The position numbers and the translations under genes are program-made. 64,000 bases of DNA. Origin: Polycyclovorans sp002706265 (GTDB lineage Bacteria > Pseudomonadota > Gammaproteobacteria > Nevskiales > Nevskiaceae). Position 1 is the first letter of the stretch; the number at the start of each line of letters is the position of its first letter. The stretch covers positions 124,001-188,000 of the forward strand of contig CAXBBM010000003.1 in NCBI GenBank assembly GCA_963973915.1, written 5' to 3'. This document shows positions 44,775 through 53,741 of this stretch, in pieces. A model generated the notes under the pieces. It was not told where the DNA came from. It searched no databases and saw nothing but the letters and a program-made list of their open reading frames with translations.

Positions 44775-47380
44775 ACAGCAACGACGTGCGCGCCAGGTTT
44801 TTGGCGTTTTTTGAGTCCAAGCAGCACACCGTGGTGCCGTCGGCGCCGCTGGTGCCGGGCAATGACCCGACGCTGCTGTTCACCAATGCCGGCATGGTGC
44901 CGTTCAAGGACGTGTTTACCGGGCAGGACCAGCGCCCCTACAGCCGCGCCGCCAGCAGCCAGAAGTGCGTGCGCGCCGGCGGCAAGCACAACGATCTCGA
45001 GAACGTGGGCTACACCGCGCGGCACCACACGTTTTTCGAGATGCTGGGCAACTTCAGTTTTGGCGATTATTTCAAGCAGGACGCCATTCCCTGGGCTTGG
45101 GAATTCATTACCTCGAAGGACTGGCTGGGGATCGACCCGGCGCGGCTGCTGGTGACGATTTACCACACCGACGAAGAGGCCTACGCGCTGTGGAAAGACG
45201 TTGTGGGCGTGCCGGCCGACCGCATTGTGCGCATCGGCGACAACAAAGGCGCCGAGTACGCCAGCGACAACTTCTGGACCATGGGCGACACCGGCCCCTG
45301 CGGGCCGTGCACCGAGATTTTCTACGACCACGGCGACCACATTCCGGGCGGGCCGCCCGGTTCGCCGGATGAAGACGGCGACCGCTGGATTGAAATCTGG
45401 AACGTGGTGTTCATGCAGTTCGAGCGCCACGCAGACGGCCGCATGACGCCGCTGCCCAAGCCCAGTGTCGACACCGGCATGGGTCTGGAGCGCATCTCGG
45501 CGCTGATGCAGGGCACCCACGACAACTACCAGATCGACAGCTTCCGCATGCTCATCGAGGCCATCGCCGCGCTGGCGGGGCAGAAGCCTTACGACAGTGC
45601 TTCGCAGAAGGTGATTGCCGACCACATTCGCGCCACCAGCTTCCTGATGCTCGACGGCGTGCTGCCGGGCAATGAAGGGCGCGGCTACGTGCTGCGGCGG
45701 ATCATGCGTCGCGCCATTCGCCACGGTTACAAGCTGGGGCTGGACGACGCGTTCTTCCACACGCTGGTGGCGCCGCTGGGCCGCGCGATGGGCGAGGGTT
45801 ACCCCGAACTGCTCGCCAAGCAGGCGTGGCTGGAAAAAACCATTCGCGCCGAAGAAGACGCGTTTGCCACCACCCTGGACAAGGGCATGAAGCTGCTGGA
45901 CGACGCCATTGCGGGTTTGAGCGCGCAGCAGATTCCCGGCGAGGTGGTGTTCAAGCTTTACGACACCTACGGCTTCCCGGTGGACCTGACCGCCGACATT
46001 GCCCGCGAGCGCGGGCTGACCCTCGATCTCGACGGCTACGAACGCGAGATGACCGCGCAGCGCAATCGGGCGCGGGCGGCCAGCGGCTTCAAAGCCGACG
46101 CCAAGTTGAGCTACGAGGGCGCGGCGACCGAATTTGTCGGCTACGACCATCTGAAGGCCGAGGCCACCGTGGTCGGCCTGTTCCGCGACGGCCAGCCGGT
46201 GGCGGCATTGCAGGCCGGCGAGACCGGTGTGTTGGTGCTGGACCGCACGCCGTTTTATGCCGAGTCGGGCGGGCAGGTGGGCGATGTGGGGCGCATCAAC
46301 ACGTTTCAGGTGGAGGACACGCTCAAGATCAAGGGCGGTGTGTTCGGCCATCACGGCCGGCTTGCCGAGGGCGTGCTGAGCGTGGGGGATGCGGTGACCG
46401 CCGAAGTCACCGAAAGCCTGCGCCGTGCCTCGATGCGCAATCACTCTGCCACGCACCTGTTGCACCGCGCGCTGCGTGACGTGCTGGGTGAGCACGTGGC
46501 GCAAAAAGGCTCTTTGGTCGATGCCGCGAAAACCCGCTTCGATTTCTCGCACCCTCAGCCGGTCACGGCCGATGAAATCACCGAGATCGAGAATCGCGTC
46601 AACCGCGCCATTCTCGCCAACGTGCCGGTACAGGCCGCACTGATGGGCTATGACGACGCCATTGCCAGCGGGGCCATGGCGCTGTTCGGCGAAAAATATG
46701 GCGACGAAGTGCGCGTGCTCACGATGGGCGACTTCAGCACCGAGCTGTGCGGCGGCACGCACGTGGGCCGCACCGGCGACATCGGCCTGTTCAAAATCGT
46801 GTCGGAAGGCGGGGTGGCTTCGGGCATTCGCCGCGTGGAAGCCATCACCGGCGAGAACGCGCTGGACCATTTGCGGCATCTGGAATCAACCCTGAAGGCC
46901 GCCGCCGAGCGGGTACGCGGTGGCCGTGACGATCTGGTCGAGAAAATCGATGCGCAACTGGAACGCACCCGGGCGCTGGAGAAAGAAGTGGCCGCCCTCA
47001 AGGGCAAGCTGGCCGGCGCCGCCAGCGGCGACCTGGCCAGCCAGGCGCGCGACATCAAGGGCGTGAAGGTGCTGGCCGCGCAGGTCGATGGCGTGAGCGG
47101 CAACGACCTGCGCGACCTGCAGGATCAACTCAAGAACAAACTGGGCAGCGGCATCGTGGTGCTGGGCGCGGCCGACGGCGACAAGGTCAGCCTGATTGCC
47201 GGGGTCACGCAGGATTTGACCGGCCGCATCAAGGCCGGCGATCTGATCAAGGCGGTGGCCGCGCAGGTGGGCGGCAAGGGGGGCGGCCGGCCGGACATGG
47301 CGCAGGCCGGTGGAACGGACGCCGCTGCCTTGCCAGCGGCCTTGGACTCGGTCTACGCCCACGTGGAGGGCGTGCTCTAA
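44771..47380 (+). CDS. alaS: Alanyl-tRNA synthetase
   Basis: Charges tRNA-Ala with alanine. The 869 residues are full length: class II catalytic domain (FTNAGMVPFKD, RHHTFFEMLGNFSFGDYF, GLERISALMQG), editing domain with the zinc-binding HSATHLLHRAL and CGGTHVGRTGDIG, and a C-terminal coiled-coil/C-Ala domain (ERTRALEKEVAALKGKL). An ATG at 44744 is in frame, but the ATG at 44771 gives the standard N-terminus MNSNDVRARFLAFF. lysC starts on the base after its stop codon. Confidence 0.97.
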   Translation: MNSNDVRARFLAFFESKQHTVVPSAPLVPGNDPTLLFTNAGMVPFKDVFTGQDQRPYSRAASSQKCVRAGGKHNDLENVGYTARHHTFFEMLGNFSFGDYFKQDAIPWAWEFITSKDWLGIDPARLLVTIYHTDEEAYALWKDVVGVPADRIVRIGDNKGAEYASDNFWTMGDTGPCGPCTEIFYDHGDHIPGGPPGSPDEDGDRWIEIWNVVFMQFERHADGRMTPLPKPSVDTGMGLERISALMQGTHDNYQIDSFRMLIEAIAALAGQKPYDSASQKVIADHIRATSFLMLDGVLPGNEGRGYVLRRIMRRAIRHGYKLGLDDAFFHTLVAPLGRAMGEGYPELLAKQAWLEKTIRAEEDAFATTLDKGMKLLDDAIAGLSAQQIPGEVVFKLYDTYGFPVDLTADIARERGLTLDLDGYEREMTAQRNRARAASGFKADAKLSYEGAATEFVGYDHLKAEATVVGLFRDGQPVAALQAGETGVLVLDRTPFYAESGGQVGDVGRINTFQVEDTLKIKGGVFGHHGRLAEGVLSVGDAVTAEVTESLRRASMRNHSATHLLHRALRDVLGEHVAQKGSLVDAAKTRFDFSHPQPVTADEITEIENRVNRAILANVPVQAALMGYDDAIASGAMALFGEKYGDEVRVLTMGDFSTELCGGTHVGRTGDIGLFKIVSEGGVASGIRRVEAITGENALDHLRHLESTLKAAAERVRGGRDDLVEKIDAQLERTRALEKEVAALKGKLAGAASGDLASQARDIKGVKVLAAQVDGVSGNDLRDLQDQLKNKLGSGIVVLGAADGDKVSLIAGVTQDLTGRIKAGDLIKAVAAQVGGKGGGRPDMAQAGGTDAAALPAALDSVYAHVEGVL

Positions 47381-48604
47381 ATGGCACTGATTGTTCAGAA
47401 GTACGGCGGCACGTCGATGGGCTCGGTGGAGCGCATCCAGCATGTGGCGGCCAAGGTTGCCGGCTTTATCGCGCGCGGCGATCAGGTCGTGGTCGTGGTC
47501 TCGGCAATGAGCGGCGAGACCGACCGGCTGACCAAGCTGGCCAAAGAAATCAACCCGCGCGGCAGCGCGCGTGAGTTTGACCAGATTCTGGCCACCGGCG
47601 AGCAGGTCACCATCAGCCTGCTGGCGCTGGCACTCGAAACCCAGGGCGTGAAAGCCCGCTCCTACACCGGATGGCAGGTGCCGATCCACACCGATGCCGC
47701 ACACCGGAAAGCCCGCATCCAGAAGATCGACCCCGAACGCCTGATGGCCGACTGCCGCCTGGGCATCGTGCCCGTGGTCGCGGGTTTTCAGGGCATTACC
47801 GGCGAAGGTTCGGTGACCACCCTGGGCCGTGGCGGGTCAGACACCACCGGCGTGGCGCTGGCCGCCGCCCTGAAGGCCGATGAATGCCAGATCTACACCG
47901 ATGTGGACGGCGTTTACACCACCGATCCGCGGGTCGAGCCCAAGGCGCGACGGCTCGACAAGATCACGTTTGAAGAAATGCTGGAGCTGGCCAGTCTTGG
48001 CTCCAAGGTGTTGCAGATTCGCTCGGTGGAATTCGCCGGCAAGTACAAAGTTCCGCTACGGGTGCTGTCGACGTTCAAAGACGGCCCGGGCACGCTGATC
48101 ACGCTTGAGGAAAACCACGTGGAAGACCCCCTGATCTCTGGCATCGCGTTCAACCGTGACGAGGCCCAGTTGACCGTCACCGGCGTGCCCGATCGCCCGG
48201 GTATCGCCGCCGCCATTCTCGGCCCGGTGGGCGATGCCAATGTCGAGATCGACATGATCGTGCAGAACGTGGCCGCCGACGGCACCACCGACTTCACCTT
48301 CACCGTGCACAAGAACGACTATGAGCGCGGCCTGGAGATCATGCAGCGCATCGCCGCGGAACTGGGCGCCAAGGGCGTGACCGGATCAACCGAGATCGCC
48401 AAGGTGTCGGTGGTGGGCGTGGGCATGCGCAGCCACGCCGGCATCGCCAGCCAGATGTTCAAGGCCCTGGCGGCGGCGGGCATCAACATCCGCATGATCT
48501 CGACGTCCGAGATCAAGATTTCGGTGGTCATCGAAGAGATGTACCTCGAGCTTGCGGTGCGGACCTTGCACAAGGCCTTTGGCCTTGAGACGGCGCCGGT
48601 CTGA
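47381..48604 (+). CDS. lysC: Aspartate kinase
   Basis: Phosphorylates aspartate, first step to lysine, threonine, methionine and diaminopimelate. The 407 residues have the kinase start VQKYGGTSMGSVERI, GFQGITGEGSVTTLGRGGSD and two C-terminal ACT domains (from about 265) for feedback by lysine/threonine. The ATG follows alaS without any gap. The alaS-lysC-csrA order is typical of gammaproteobacteria. Confidence 0.97.
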   Translation: MALIVQKYGGTSMGSVERIQHVAAKVAGFIARGDQVVVVVSAMSGETDRLTKLAKEINPRGSAREFDQILATGEQVTISLLALALETQGVKARSYTGWQVPIHTDAAHRKARIQKIDPERLMADCRLGIVPVVAGFQGITGEGSVTTLGRGGSDTTGVALAAALKADECQIYTDVDGVYTTDPRVEPKARRLDKITFEEMLELASLGSKVLQIRSVEFAGKYKVPLRVLSTFKDGPGTLITLEENHVEDPLISGIAFNRDEAQLTVTGVPDRPGIAAAILGPVGDANVEIDMIVQNVAADGTTDFTFTVHKNDYERGLEIMQRIAAELGAKGVTGSTEIAKVSVVGVGMRSHAGIASQMFKALAAAGINIRMISTSEIKISVVIEEMYLELAVRTLHKAFGLETAPV

Positions 48605-48638
48605 CCGCGGCGTTCGGCCACCGCGGGGTTGCACCCAC

Positions 48639-48656
48639 CCTGCCGCGCGCGGCAGG
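48639..48656. terminator. 18-nt perfect palindrome between lysC and csrA
   Basis: CCTGCCGCGCGCGGCAGG is fully self-complementary and would form a 7-bp stem with a CGCG loop 34 bp after lysC. There is no T-run. It may partly end the lysC transcript, stabilise RNA, or serve as a protein site. Confidence 0.4.
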
Positions 48657-48707
48657 CACCCGTCGTGCCCCTTGTGCCCGGCATGGACGCCCACCACGGG
48701 CGCCTGA

Positions 48708-48890
48708 ATGCTGATCTTGACCCGCAAGGTGGGTGAATCGATCACCATCGGTGAGGGCGTTTGCGTGACCGTGCTGGCCGTCAAGGGCGGGCAGATTCGC
48801 CTCGGCATCGAGGCGCCCAAGGACGTTGCCGTGCGCCGCACGGAACTGGGAGAACGCATCGAACGCAAGGGCGACGATGGCAACGATTGA
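48708..48890 (+). CDS. csrA: Carbon storage regulator CsrA
   Basis: RNA-binding post-transcriptional regulator acting on GGA motifs in leaders. The 60-residue product has the canonical MLILTRKVGESITIG start and RLGIEAPKDVAVRRTEL, keeping the RNA-contacting Arg near position 44 although the usual VHREEI reads VRRTEL. It lies 103 bp after lysC. tRNA genes follow from their own promoter. Confidence 0.95.
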   Translation: MLILTRKVGESITIGEGVCVTVLAVKGGQIRLGIEAPKDVAVRRTELGERIERKGDDGND

Positions 48891-48905
48891 AAGTGCCGAA
48901 TTGCT

Positions 48906-48934
48906 TTGACCCCTGACCCCCGCGCGGCTACAAT
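48906..48934 (+). promoter_or_regulatory. Sigma70-type promoter of the tRNA cluster
   Basis: TTGACC (48906-48911) and TACAAT (48929-48934) are separated by exactly 17 bp and are followed by a GC-rich discriminator, as in stable-RNA promoters. The first tRNA begins 30 bp downstream. This is the best sigma70 match seen in the window. Confidence 0.75.
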
Positions 48935-48963
48935 CGCGCCCCTTCGGCAGGTGCCGATGACAC

Positions 48964-49040
48964 GCGCTCGTAGCTCAGCTGGATAGAGCACTTGGCTACG
49001 AACTAAGGGGTCGGGAGTTCGAATCTCTCCGAGCGCACCA
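48964..49040 (+). tRNA. tRNA-Arg (ACG), copy 1
   Basis: 77 nt including encoded CCA. Acceptor stem GCGCTCG/CGAGCGC, D-loop GCTCAGCTGGATAGAGC, anticodon loop CTACGAA (ACG) and T-loop TTCGAAT are all intact. Confidence 0.96.
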
Positions 49041-49074
49041 TGTCATAGCACCCCGAAGGCAAGACCGTTGCGCC

Positions 49075-49166
49075 GGAGAGATGGCCGAGTGGACGAAGGC
49101 GCTCCCCTGCTAAGGGAGTATAGGGTTTATCCCCTATCGAGGGTTCGAATCCCTCTCTCTCCGCCA
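49075..49166 (+). tRNA. tRNA-Ser (GCT)
   Basis: 92 nt with encoded CCA and the long variable arm (TATAGGG to CCCTATC) typical of tRNA-Ser. Acceptor GGAGAGA/TCTCTCC, anticodon GCT in CTGCTAA. Confidence 0.96.
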
Positions 49167-49200
49167 TCATCGCGGAGCACTGTTGCAAAGGCTGTTTTGT

Positions 49201-49277
49201 GCGCTCGTAGCTCAGCTGGATAGAGCACTTGGCTACGAACTAAGGGGTCGGGAGTTCGAATCTCTCCGAGCGCACCA
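49201..49277 (+). tRNA. tRNA-Arg (ACG), copy 2
   Basis: Identical over all 77 bases to the copy at 48964, with different flanks. Probably co-transcribed with the other two tRNAs from the promoter at 48906. A short T-rich tail (AATTTTTATTTC) follows and may help termination. Confidence 0.96.
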
Positions 49278-49346
49278 ATTTTTATTTCGACCGCGTATGG
49301 CCGCCCCATCCGGGCGCCTCGCGACGGCTTGCAACAGCGTGCCGAG

Positions 49347-49895
49347 TTAAGACCAGCGCGGCCAGTGCGCGTCGCCAATCAGCTTTCCATTCTCGAAGTG
49401 CGCCACGACCCGATACGGCGCCTTCGCCGTGCCGTTGTCATACACGAAGCCCTCGTCAGCCGAACGCAATGCGTCGGCGACCAGTGGCCACCATCGGTGA
49501 AAGCGTTCTTGTTGCGTGACCACCGGCGCATCCTGCCCGCCGTGCCGCACCCGTGCTTCAACACGCCGCATCGACAAGGCCAGGGGCACCAGTACCACGT
49601 GTACCACCACCAGAAAGTCGGCCTGCTGCGCCCGGCGTATCAGCTGGATTCTGGAAGGATGGGAGCAGACGGTCCCGGCAATAAAGGATCGCCGACGCGC
49701 GATCAGCTCATCACGACGTTGCGCGGCGATTTTCGCCGCCTCATAGGAGCGATCGTGATCCGGGCTTGGCCAAAGTTCCCGAGCGATGACGTCGGCATTC
49801 ATGAAAGGCAAGCCTGTGGCAGGTCCCAGCACCTGCTCGTAGAACGTCGTTTTCCCGGACCCGTTAGGCCCAACGAGCAAATGGAGCAGGGGCAT
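49347..49895 (-). CDS. Zeta-toxin-like P-loop kinase
   Basis: A 182-residue P-loop protein with Walker A GPNGSGKTT (9-17) and FMNADVIARELWP, the layout of zeta-type toxins that phosphorylate UDP-N-acetylglucosamine-type peptidoglycan precursors. The C-terminus resembles small chromosomal zeta/AAA proteins. Its start overlaps the stop of the upstream small gene by 1 base (TGATG), the usual antitoxin-toxin order. Whether it is a toxin or a metabolic kinase cannot be proven from sequence. Confidence 0.82.
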   Translation of the reverse strand: MPLLHLLVGPNGSGKTTFYEQVLGPATGLPFMNADVIARELWPSPDHDRSYEAAKIAAQRRDELIARRRSFIAGTVCSHPSRIQLIRRAQQADFLVVVHVVLVPLALSMRRVEARVRHGGQDAPVVTQQERFHRWWPLVADALRSADEGFVYDNGTAKAPYRVVAHFENGKLIGDAHWPRWS

Positions 49896-50278
49896 CAGCG
49901 CGCAACGCGCTTGGGTCGGCCACGCCCAGGGTTGCGAACCACGACGGCGCCGTCCGCATCAAGCTCCACCACTTCGCGCCCTTGCTCGGCCAGTAGGCGA
50001 TCCAATCGCAATTCGGAGCGCGTTTTGTCGATGCGCTCGGCCCACTCGGCGCGGACCACGGCCTGCTCTTGGACGTTGAGATCGTCGTAGCCAGCGTTAC
50101 CGTCGAGAACCCCCAGGACGGCCGTGACGGTCACGCCGGGACTGCGCTCCAACTCCCTGCCGATACGCGCCCGATGCGCAATCTGCTGCGACAGGCTTCG
50201 ACTCATGGTCTTGGCGGTCGATCGCGCCGAGGCGGCGAGGTCTGCATCAATGCGCATCGGGCTGTTGGAGGCAGGCAT
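49895..50278 (-). CDS. Putative antitoxin of the zeta-like pair (ParD-like)
   Basis: A 127-residue protein with an N-terminal ribbon-helix-helix-like region (MRIDADLAASARSTAKTMSR followed by SLSQQIAHRARIGRELE) and an acidic/Val-rich tail ending GRGRPKRVAR. The frame extends to 50494, but the ATG at 50278 gives the family-like start MPASNSPMRID. It is coupled to the toxin gene by a one-base overlap. The N-terminus probably binds its own promoter. The pair lies just beyond the tRNA genes on the opposite strand. Confidence 0.75.
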   Translation of the reverse strand: MPASNSPMRIDADLAASARSTAKTMSRSLSQQIAHRARIGRELERSPGVTVTAVLGVLDGNAGYDDLNVQEQAVVRAEWAERIDKTRSELRLDRLLAEQGREVVELDADGAVVVRNPGRGRPKRVAR

Positions 50279-50381
50279 GAGGGACTCTTGGCGCTCGAAT
50301 GAGGCAGCAGAATGCTTCGTTATAGTCGCCAAAAGAGCCATGTCAGCAAGGCACTCGCGCAACTCTCTCACCCCAGGCGCC

Positions 50382-52373
50382 TCAGGGTGCGTATGCGCCT
50401 TGTCGATACAGCCAGTCACCGAGCCGGGCAGAGCCCTGTATGCGCCGATGCGCCAGGTCGCTGAGGGGTGTGGGGCTGAGGCGCTGGTGAGCATCGACCT
50501 GCCAGCGTTCGGTGGTGCCGCCCGGCCGGATCACGTCCAGCGATTCGTCTTCCAGCCAGCCGTGGCGATCTTCGAACTGCAGGATGGCGCGCGGTGCCGG
50601 GCCGTTGGCGTTGCCGAACTCCGGCAGCGATCGGGTCAGGTCGCGACCCGGAAACGGTACCTCCGCGTCGATGCCCATCACCGACAGCAGCGTCGGGGCC
50701 AGGTCGATCTGGCTGGCGAGACTGTGCACCGTGCGCGGCGTGATGCCGCCGCCGATGAGCAGGCCGGGAATCTGGAAGCGCCGCAAGGGAATCACGTCTT
50801 CGCCATACACCCGCACATCGTGATCGGCGACCACCATGATCAGCGTGCTGTCGAACCAGGGCTGGTGCGCGGCCGTGTCGAGAAACTGGCCCAGCGCGAA
50901 GTCGGCATAGCGCACCGCGCCTTCCAGCGTGCCGGGCCTGGCCGCGTCGGGGGGCAGACGGTCGGGCGGAAAGTCAAACGGCGTGTGGTTGGACGAGGTG
51001 AACACCAGTTTGAAAAAGGGCTGCCTGCGGGCGTGCAGGGTGGCGGTCTCGGCCAGTGCGCGGTCAAACAGGTCTTCGTCGCTCACGCCCCAACTGCCGG
51101 TGTGACGCGGATCGACGTAGTCATCGCGATCAATCACCGAATCGAAGCCGTTGCCCAGAAAGAAGCCACGCATGTTGTCGAAGTGCGAACCACCGCCGTA
51201 GATGAACTGGCTGTCGTAGCCCCTGGCGGCGAGCACGCTGGCCAGCGTCGCGAAGCCGCTCTGCGCGCCCTCGCGCTTCAGGATGGCCGGCGCCGGCGAG
51301 GGCGGAAAGCCCGCAACGATGGCTTCGAGGCCGCGTGCCGAGCGCGTGCCTGTGGCATACAGGCGCTCGAACCACCAGCCGCGACTGGCCCAGCGGTCCA
51401 GTTGGGGCGTGAAGCCCTGGCCGTTCAGGCGCGCCGAGAAATCGGCACCCTGGCTTTCGAGCACCACGATGATCAGGTTCAGCGGCGTGGCGCGCGGCAT
51501 CGTCGCGATCAACCGGTGGCGGGTGGGCGCGGTGGCGGGCGCATCTGCAAAGCGTGGGTCCATGGCCAGAAAATCGCGCACGGCCGCCTCCCCACGCCCG
51601 CCATAGACCGCGTCGGCGCTGCGCTCGTGTTTCAACGCATAGACGGCGTAGCCGAAGCGGTAACCGCTGTTGAGCACCAGTTCGTTGATCAGGCCGTCGC
51701 TCCAGCGCGTGAACAGCGCCGGATTCGCCGGGCGGTGATCAAGGCTGCCGCGAATCAGGAATGCGGTGGCCACCGCCAGCAAGGGCCAGATCAGCAGCAG
51801 GCGCCAGCGGATGCCGGGCGCTGCCGTTGGCACCCGCGCCCGCAGCGCCCAGCGGCCGCCAAGCACTGCGCCGATCAGCAGCGTCGCCGTGCCCAACAGC
51901 AGCGGCAGGCGAAAGCCGTTCCACAACATGGGCATGACCTCCGGCAGGTCGCGCAGGTAGTCCAGGGCCAGATGATTGGGACGCGCCTGATACTCGGCCA
52001 GAAAGCTGGGCGTGGCCAGTTCCAGAATGAGCAGCGTGACCCCCAAAATGGCCCACCAGACCCGTGACAGGCGCGTCCACGCCACCGCGCCACGGGCGCC
52101 CAGCGCGGCCAGCGGCAGCATCAGTACCGGCAGGCTCAAGGTCCATCCCAGCGACACCAGATCGACCCGGAGACTGGTCCACATCAATGCCGGCAATTCG
52201 CCTGCGACCAGCCGGTCGGCATGCTGGATGAGCAGCGCGCCGCGCGTCAGTGCCCAGAAGCTCAGCAGCACGGCAGCGGCCCAAAGCAGCGTTCGCAGCG
52301 GCCGGAATGGGGTGGAACCCACCCTTCGAGTGGCCCCAAGAGTGCGGCGGCGTAATGCAGTCAGATGGTTCAT
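50382..52373 (-). CDS. LTA-synthase-like sulfatase-fold membrane protein
   Basis: A 663-residue inner-membrane protein of the phosphoglycerol transferase/LtaS-like alkaline phosphatase superfamily. About five N-terminal TM segments (within residues about 25-205) precede a periplasmic catalytic domain with LIIVVLESQGADFSARLNG, the likely nucleophile in YATGTRSARGLEAI, SSNHTPFDFP and MVVADHDVRVYGED. It may add phosphoglycerol groups to osmoregulated glucans or another envelope polymer. The in-frame TTG at 52388 is less likely than the ATG at 52373. An ATGAA repeat like those at other envelope promoters lies 58-78 bp upstream. Confidence 0.85.
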   Translation of the reverse strand: MNHLTALRRRTLGATRRVGSTPFRPLRTLLWAAAVLLSFWALTRGALLIQHADRLVAGELPALMWTSLRVDLVSLGWTLSLPVLMLPLAALGARGAVAWTRLSRVWWAILGVTLLILELATPSFLAEYQARPNHLALDYLRDLPEVMPMLWNGFRLPLLLGTATLLIGAVLGGRWALRARVPTAAPGIRWRLLLIWPLLAVATAFLIRGSLDHRPANPALFTRWSDGLINELVLNSGYRFGYAVYALKHERSADAVYGGRGEAAVRDFLAMDPRFADAPATAPTRHRLIATMPRATPLNLIIVVLESQGADFSARLNGQGFTPQLDRWASRGWWFERLYATGTRSARGLEAIVAGFPPSPAPAILKREGAQSGFATLASVLAARGYDSQFIYGGGSHFDNMRGFFLGNGFDSVIDRDDYVDPRHTGSWGVSDEDLFDRALAETATLHARRQPFFKLVFTSSNHTPFDFPPDRLPPDAARPGTLEGAVRYADFALGQFLDTAAHQPWFDSTLIMVVADHDVRVYGEDVIPLRRFQIPGLLIGGGITPRTVHSLASQIDLAPTLLSVMGIDAEVPFPGRDLTRSLPEFGNANGPAPRAILQFEDRHGWLEDESLDVIRPGGTTERWQVDAHQRLSPTPLSDLAHRRIQGSARLGDWLYRQGAYAP

Positions 52374-52430
52374 GGCGGCAGTCTGCAAACCGGCGTCTGA
52401 CCTCCGGGTGGCCGCTTGGTGAACGGGGTG

Positions 52431-52451
52431 TCATGAACAAACTGTTAGGAA
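52431..52451. promoter_or_regulatory. Candidate ATGAA repeat upstream of the LTA-synthase-like gene
   Basis: TCATGAACAA at 52431-52440 matches 10 bases of the site upstream of tlpA. ATGAA and AGGAA are 14 bp apart. Weak on its own. Confidence 0.25.
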
Positions 52452-52484
52452 TCGTCCGTGAGCTGCGGACGCTTTGATGCCGGC

Positions 52485-53741
52485 CTAAAGATCGCCAGGC
52501 TTTTGTGCGTAAACCCTGGAGCCGCCGTCGTTCAGGGGCAATGCGATCCCCAGTTCCACCTCAAAGTCAACCAGTCTGCGTGGCCGGAAACGCAGGCCGG
52601 CATTGAGGCTGATGTTGGGGGTGCCGGAGAGGGCTTCGCCGGTGAAGGTGGCGTTGCCAATTTCCAGCCCCAGCGTCCCGCGCAGGCTTTTCCAGAACAG
52701 AGGCCTCATGAAATCGAGATGGGCCAAGTAGTAGCGGTCACCGTCAAAGGAACGCCGATCGAAGCCTTTCAGGCCCGAGCTGCCGCCCAGCGAAAACGCG
52801 GGGCGATCGGTCAGGCCGTTGTTTGACAGCCCGAGGCTCAGACCCCACTCCAGCGTCTGATGGTCGGCCGTGCCGATGGCCATTGCCTGTGTCCAGGTCG
52901 CGGTCAGCAGGGATGCGCTGAAGTCGGATGCTAGGTGTTGATCTGCCAACTCGAAACGCAGCGTGAGGCGCCGACCCTCGTCGCTGTAGATGCGATTGTG
53001 GAGGTCTCGGTACTCGAGCTGCGAGGCCAGCGCGTAGCGGGTACCGTAGGACCGTGCTTGAGCGCTGCCGCTGATACGGTGGTCACTCCAAAGCGGGCCC
53101 AGGCCCAGAGACCAACCCTGGCTCGCGCTGCCGCCTTTGCCGAAGGCGCGGGTGATCATCAACTCGGCTTCGTTGAGCGTTTCGTCGTAAACCCACGGCT
53201 CGGTGTAGGGCGTCACGCTATGGGTCACGCGAGCACTCAGGCCGGTCTGTTCTCCCAGCAGAAACGGCGCACTGTAGCTGGCGCGATAGCTGAGGTCACG
53301 GCCCTTGTCGGTATCGCGGGAGTCGCGGCTGCGCCCCAGCAGGCGCAGGCTGTGGTTCAAGCCCCAGAGGTTGTTCCAGCGCAGTTCCGCTCCCAAGCTG
53401 TTTTGGCCATCACTGTTGGCCGACAGGCGCGGGTAGGCTTGCAGATACCATTTCTCAGCCACGGTGAAGGTCAGATCAACGCCTTCTTCCAGCGTCTCGG
53501 CGCGCACGGTCACGGCACGAAACAGGCCCAAGTCTTGTATTGCCTGTCGGCTGGCCTCGACCCGCTCTGCGTCATAGGCGTCACCCACCCCGAACGTGAG
53601 TTCGCGGAGCATTGTCGAGGGTCGGGTCGTGTGATTGCCGGCGAACCGAATGGCCAGCACCTTGGGCGCCGATGCTGCCGCGATCTCCGAGATCCACGCC
53701 AGGCAGAGCATCAGCAGCCAAGGCGCCAGGCGGCGTTTCAT
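52485..53741 (-). CDS. Omp85-family outer-membrane protein with one POTRA domain
   Basis: A 418-residue protein: signal peptide (MKRRLAPWLLMLCLAWIS, cleavage about 22), one POTRA-like domain (KVLAIRFAGNHTTRPSTMLR to VDLTFTVAEKWYL, about 25-102), then a beta-barrel with the family-type FSLGGSSGLKGFDRRSFDGD near residue 325. It is much smaller than BamA (five POTRAs). It resembles short Omp85-like proteins of uncertain role. Its ATG overlaps the stop of the phosphoethanolamine transferase gene by 4 bases, so the two are made together. It could export or insert a product linked to outer-leaflet modification. Confidence 0.83.
   Translation of the reverse strand: MKRRLAPWLLMLCLAWISEIAAASAPKVLAIRFAGNHTTRPSTMLRELTFGVGDAYDAERVEASRQAIQDLGLFRAVTVRAETLEEGVDLTFTVAEKWYLQAYPRLSANSDGQNSLGAELRWNNLWGLNHSLRLLGRSRDSRDTDKGRDLSYRASYSAPFLLGEQTGLSARVTHSVTPYTEPWVYDETLNEAELMITRAFGKGGSASQGWSLGLGPLWSDHRISGSAQARSYGTRYALASQLEYRDLHNRIYSDEGRRLTLRFELADQHLASDFSASLLTATWTQAMAIGTADHQTLEWGLSLGLSNNGLTDRPAFSLGGSSGLKGFDRRSFDGDRYYLAHLDFMRPLFWKSLRGTLGLEIGNATFTGEALSGTPNISLNAGLRFRPRRLVDFEVELGIALPLNDGGSRVYAQKPGDL

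Noticed and set aside
48964..49277. tRNA-Arg direct repeats as attL/attR of an integrated element
   Set aside because: Only 160 bp with a tRNA-Ser gene lies between the copies, so this is an ordinary tRNA array.
52434..52478. 14-codon open frame that could be a leader peptide (MNKLLGIVRELRTL)
   Set aside because: Weak ribosome binding site, no hairpin alternation or terminator seen, and it points away from the downstream gene.
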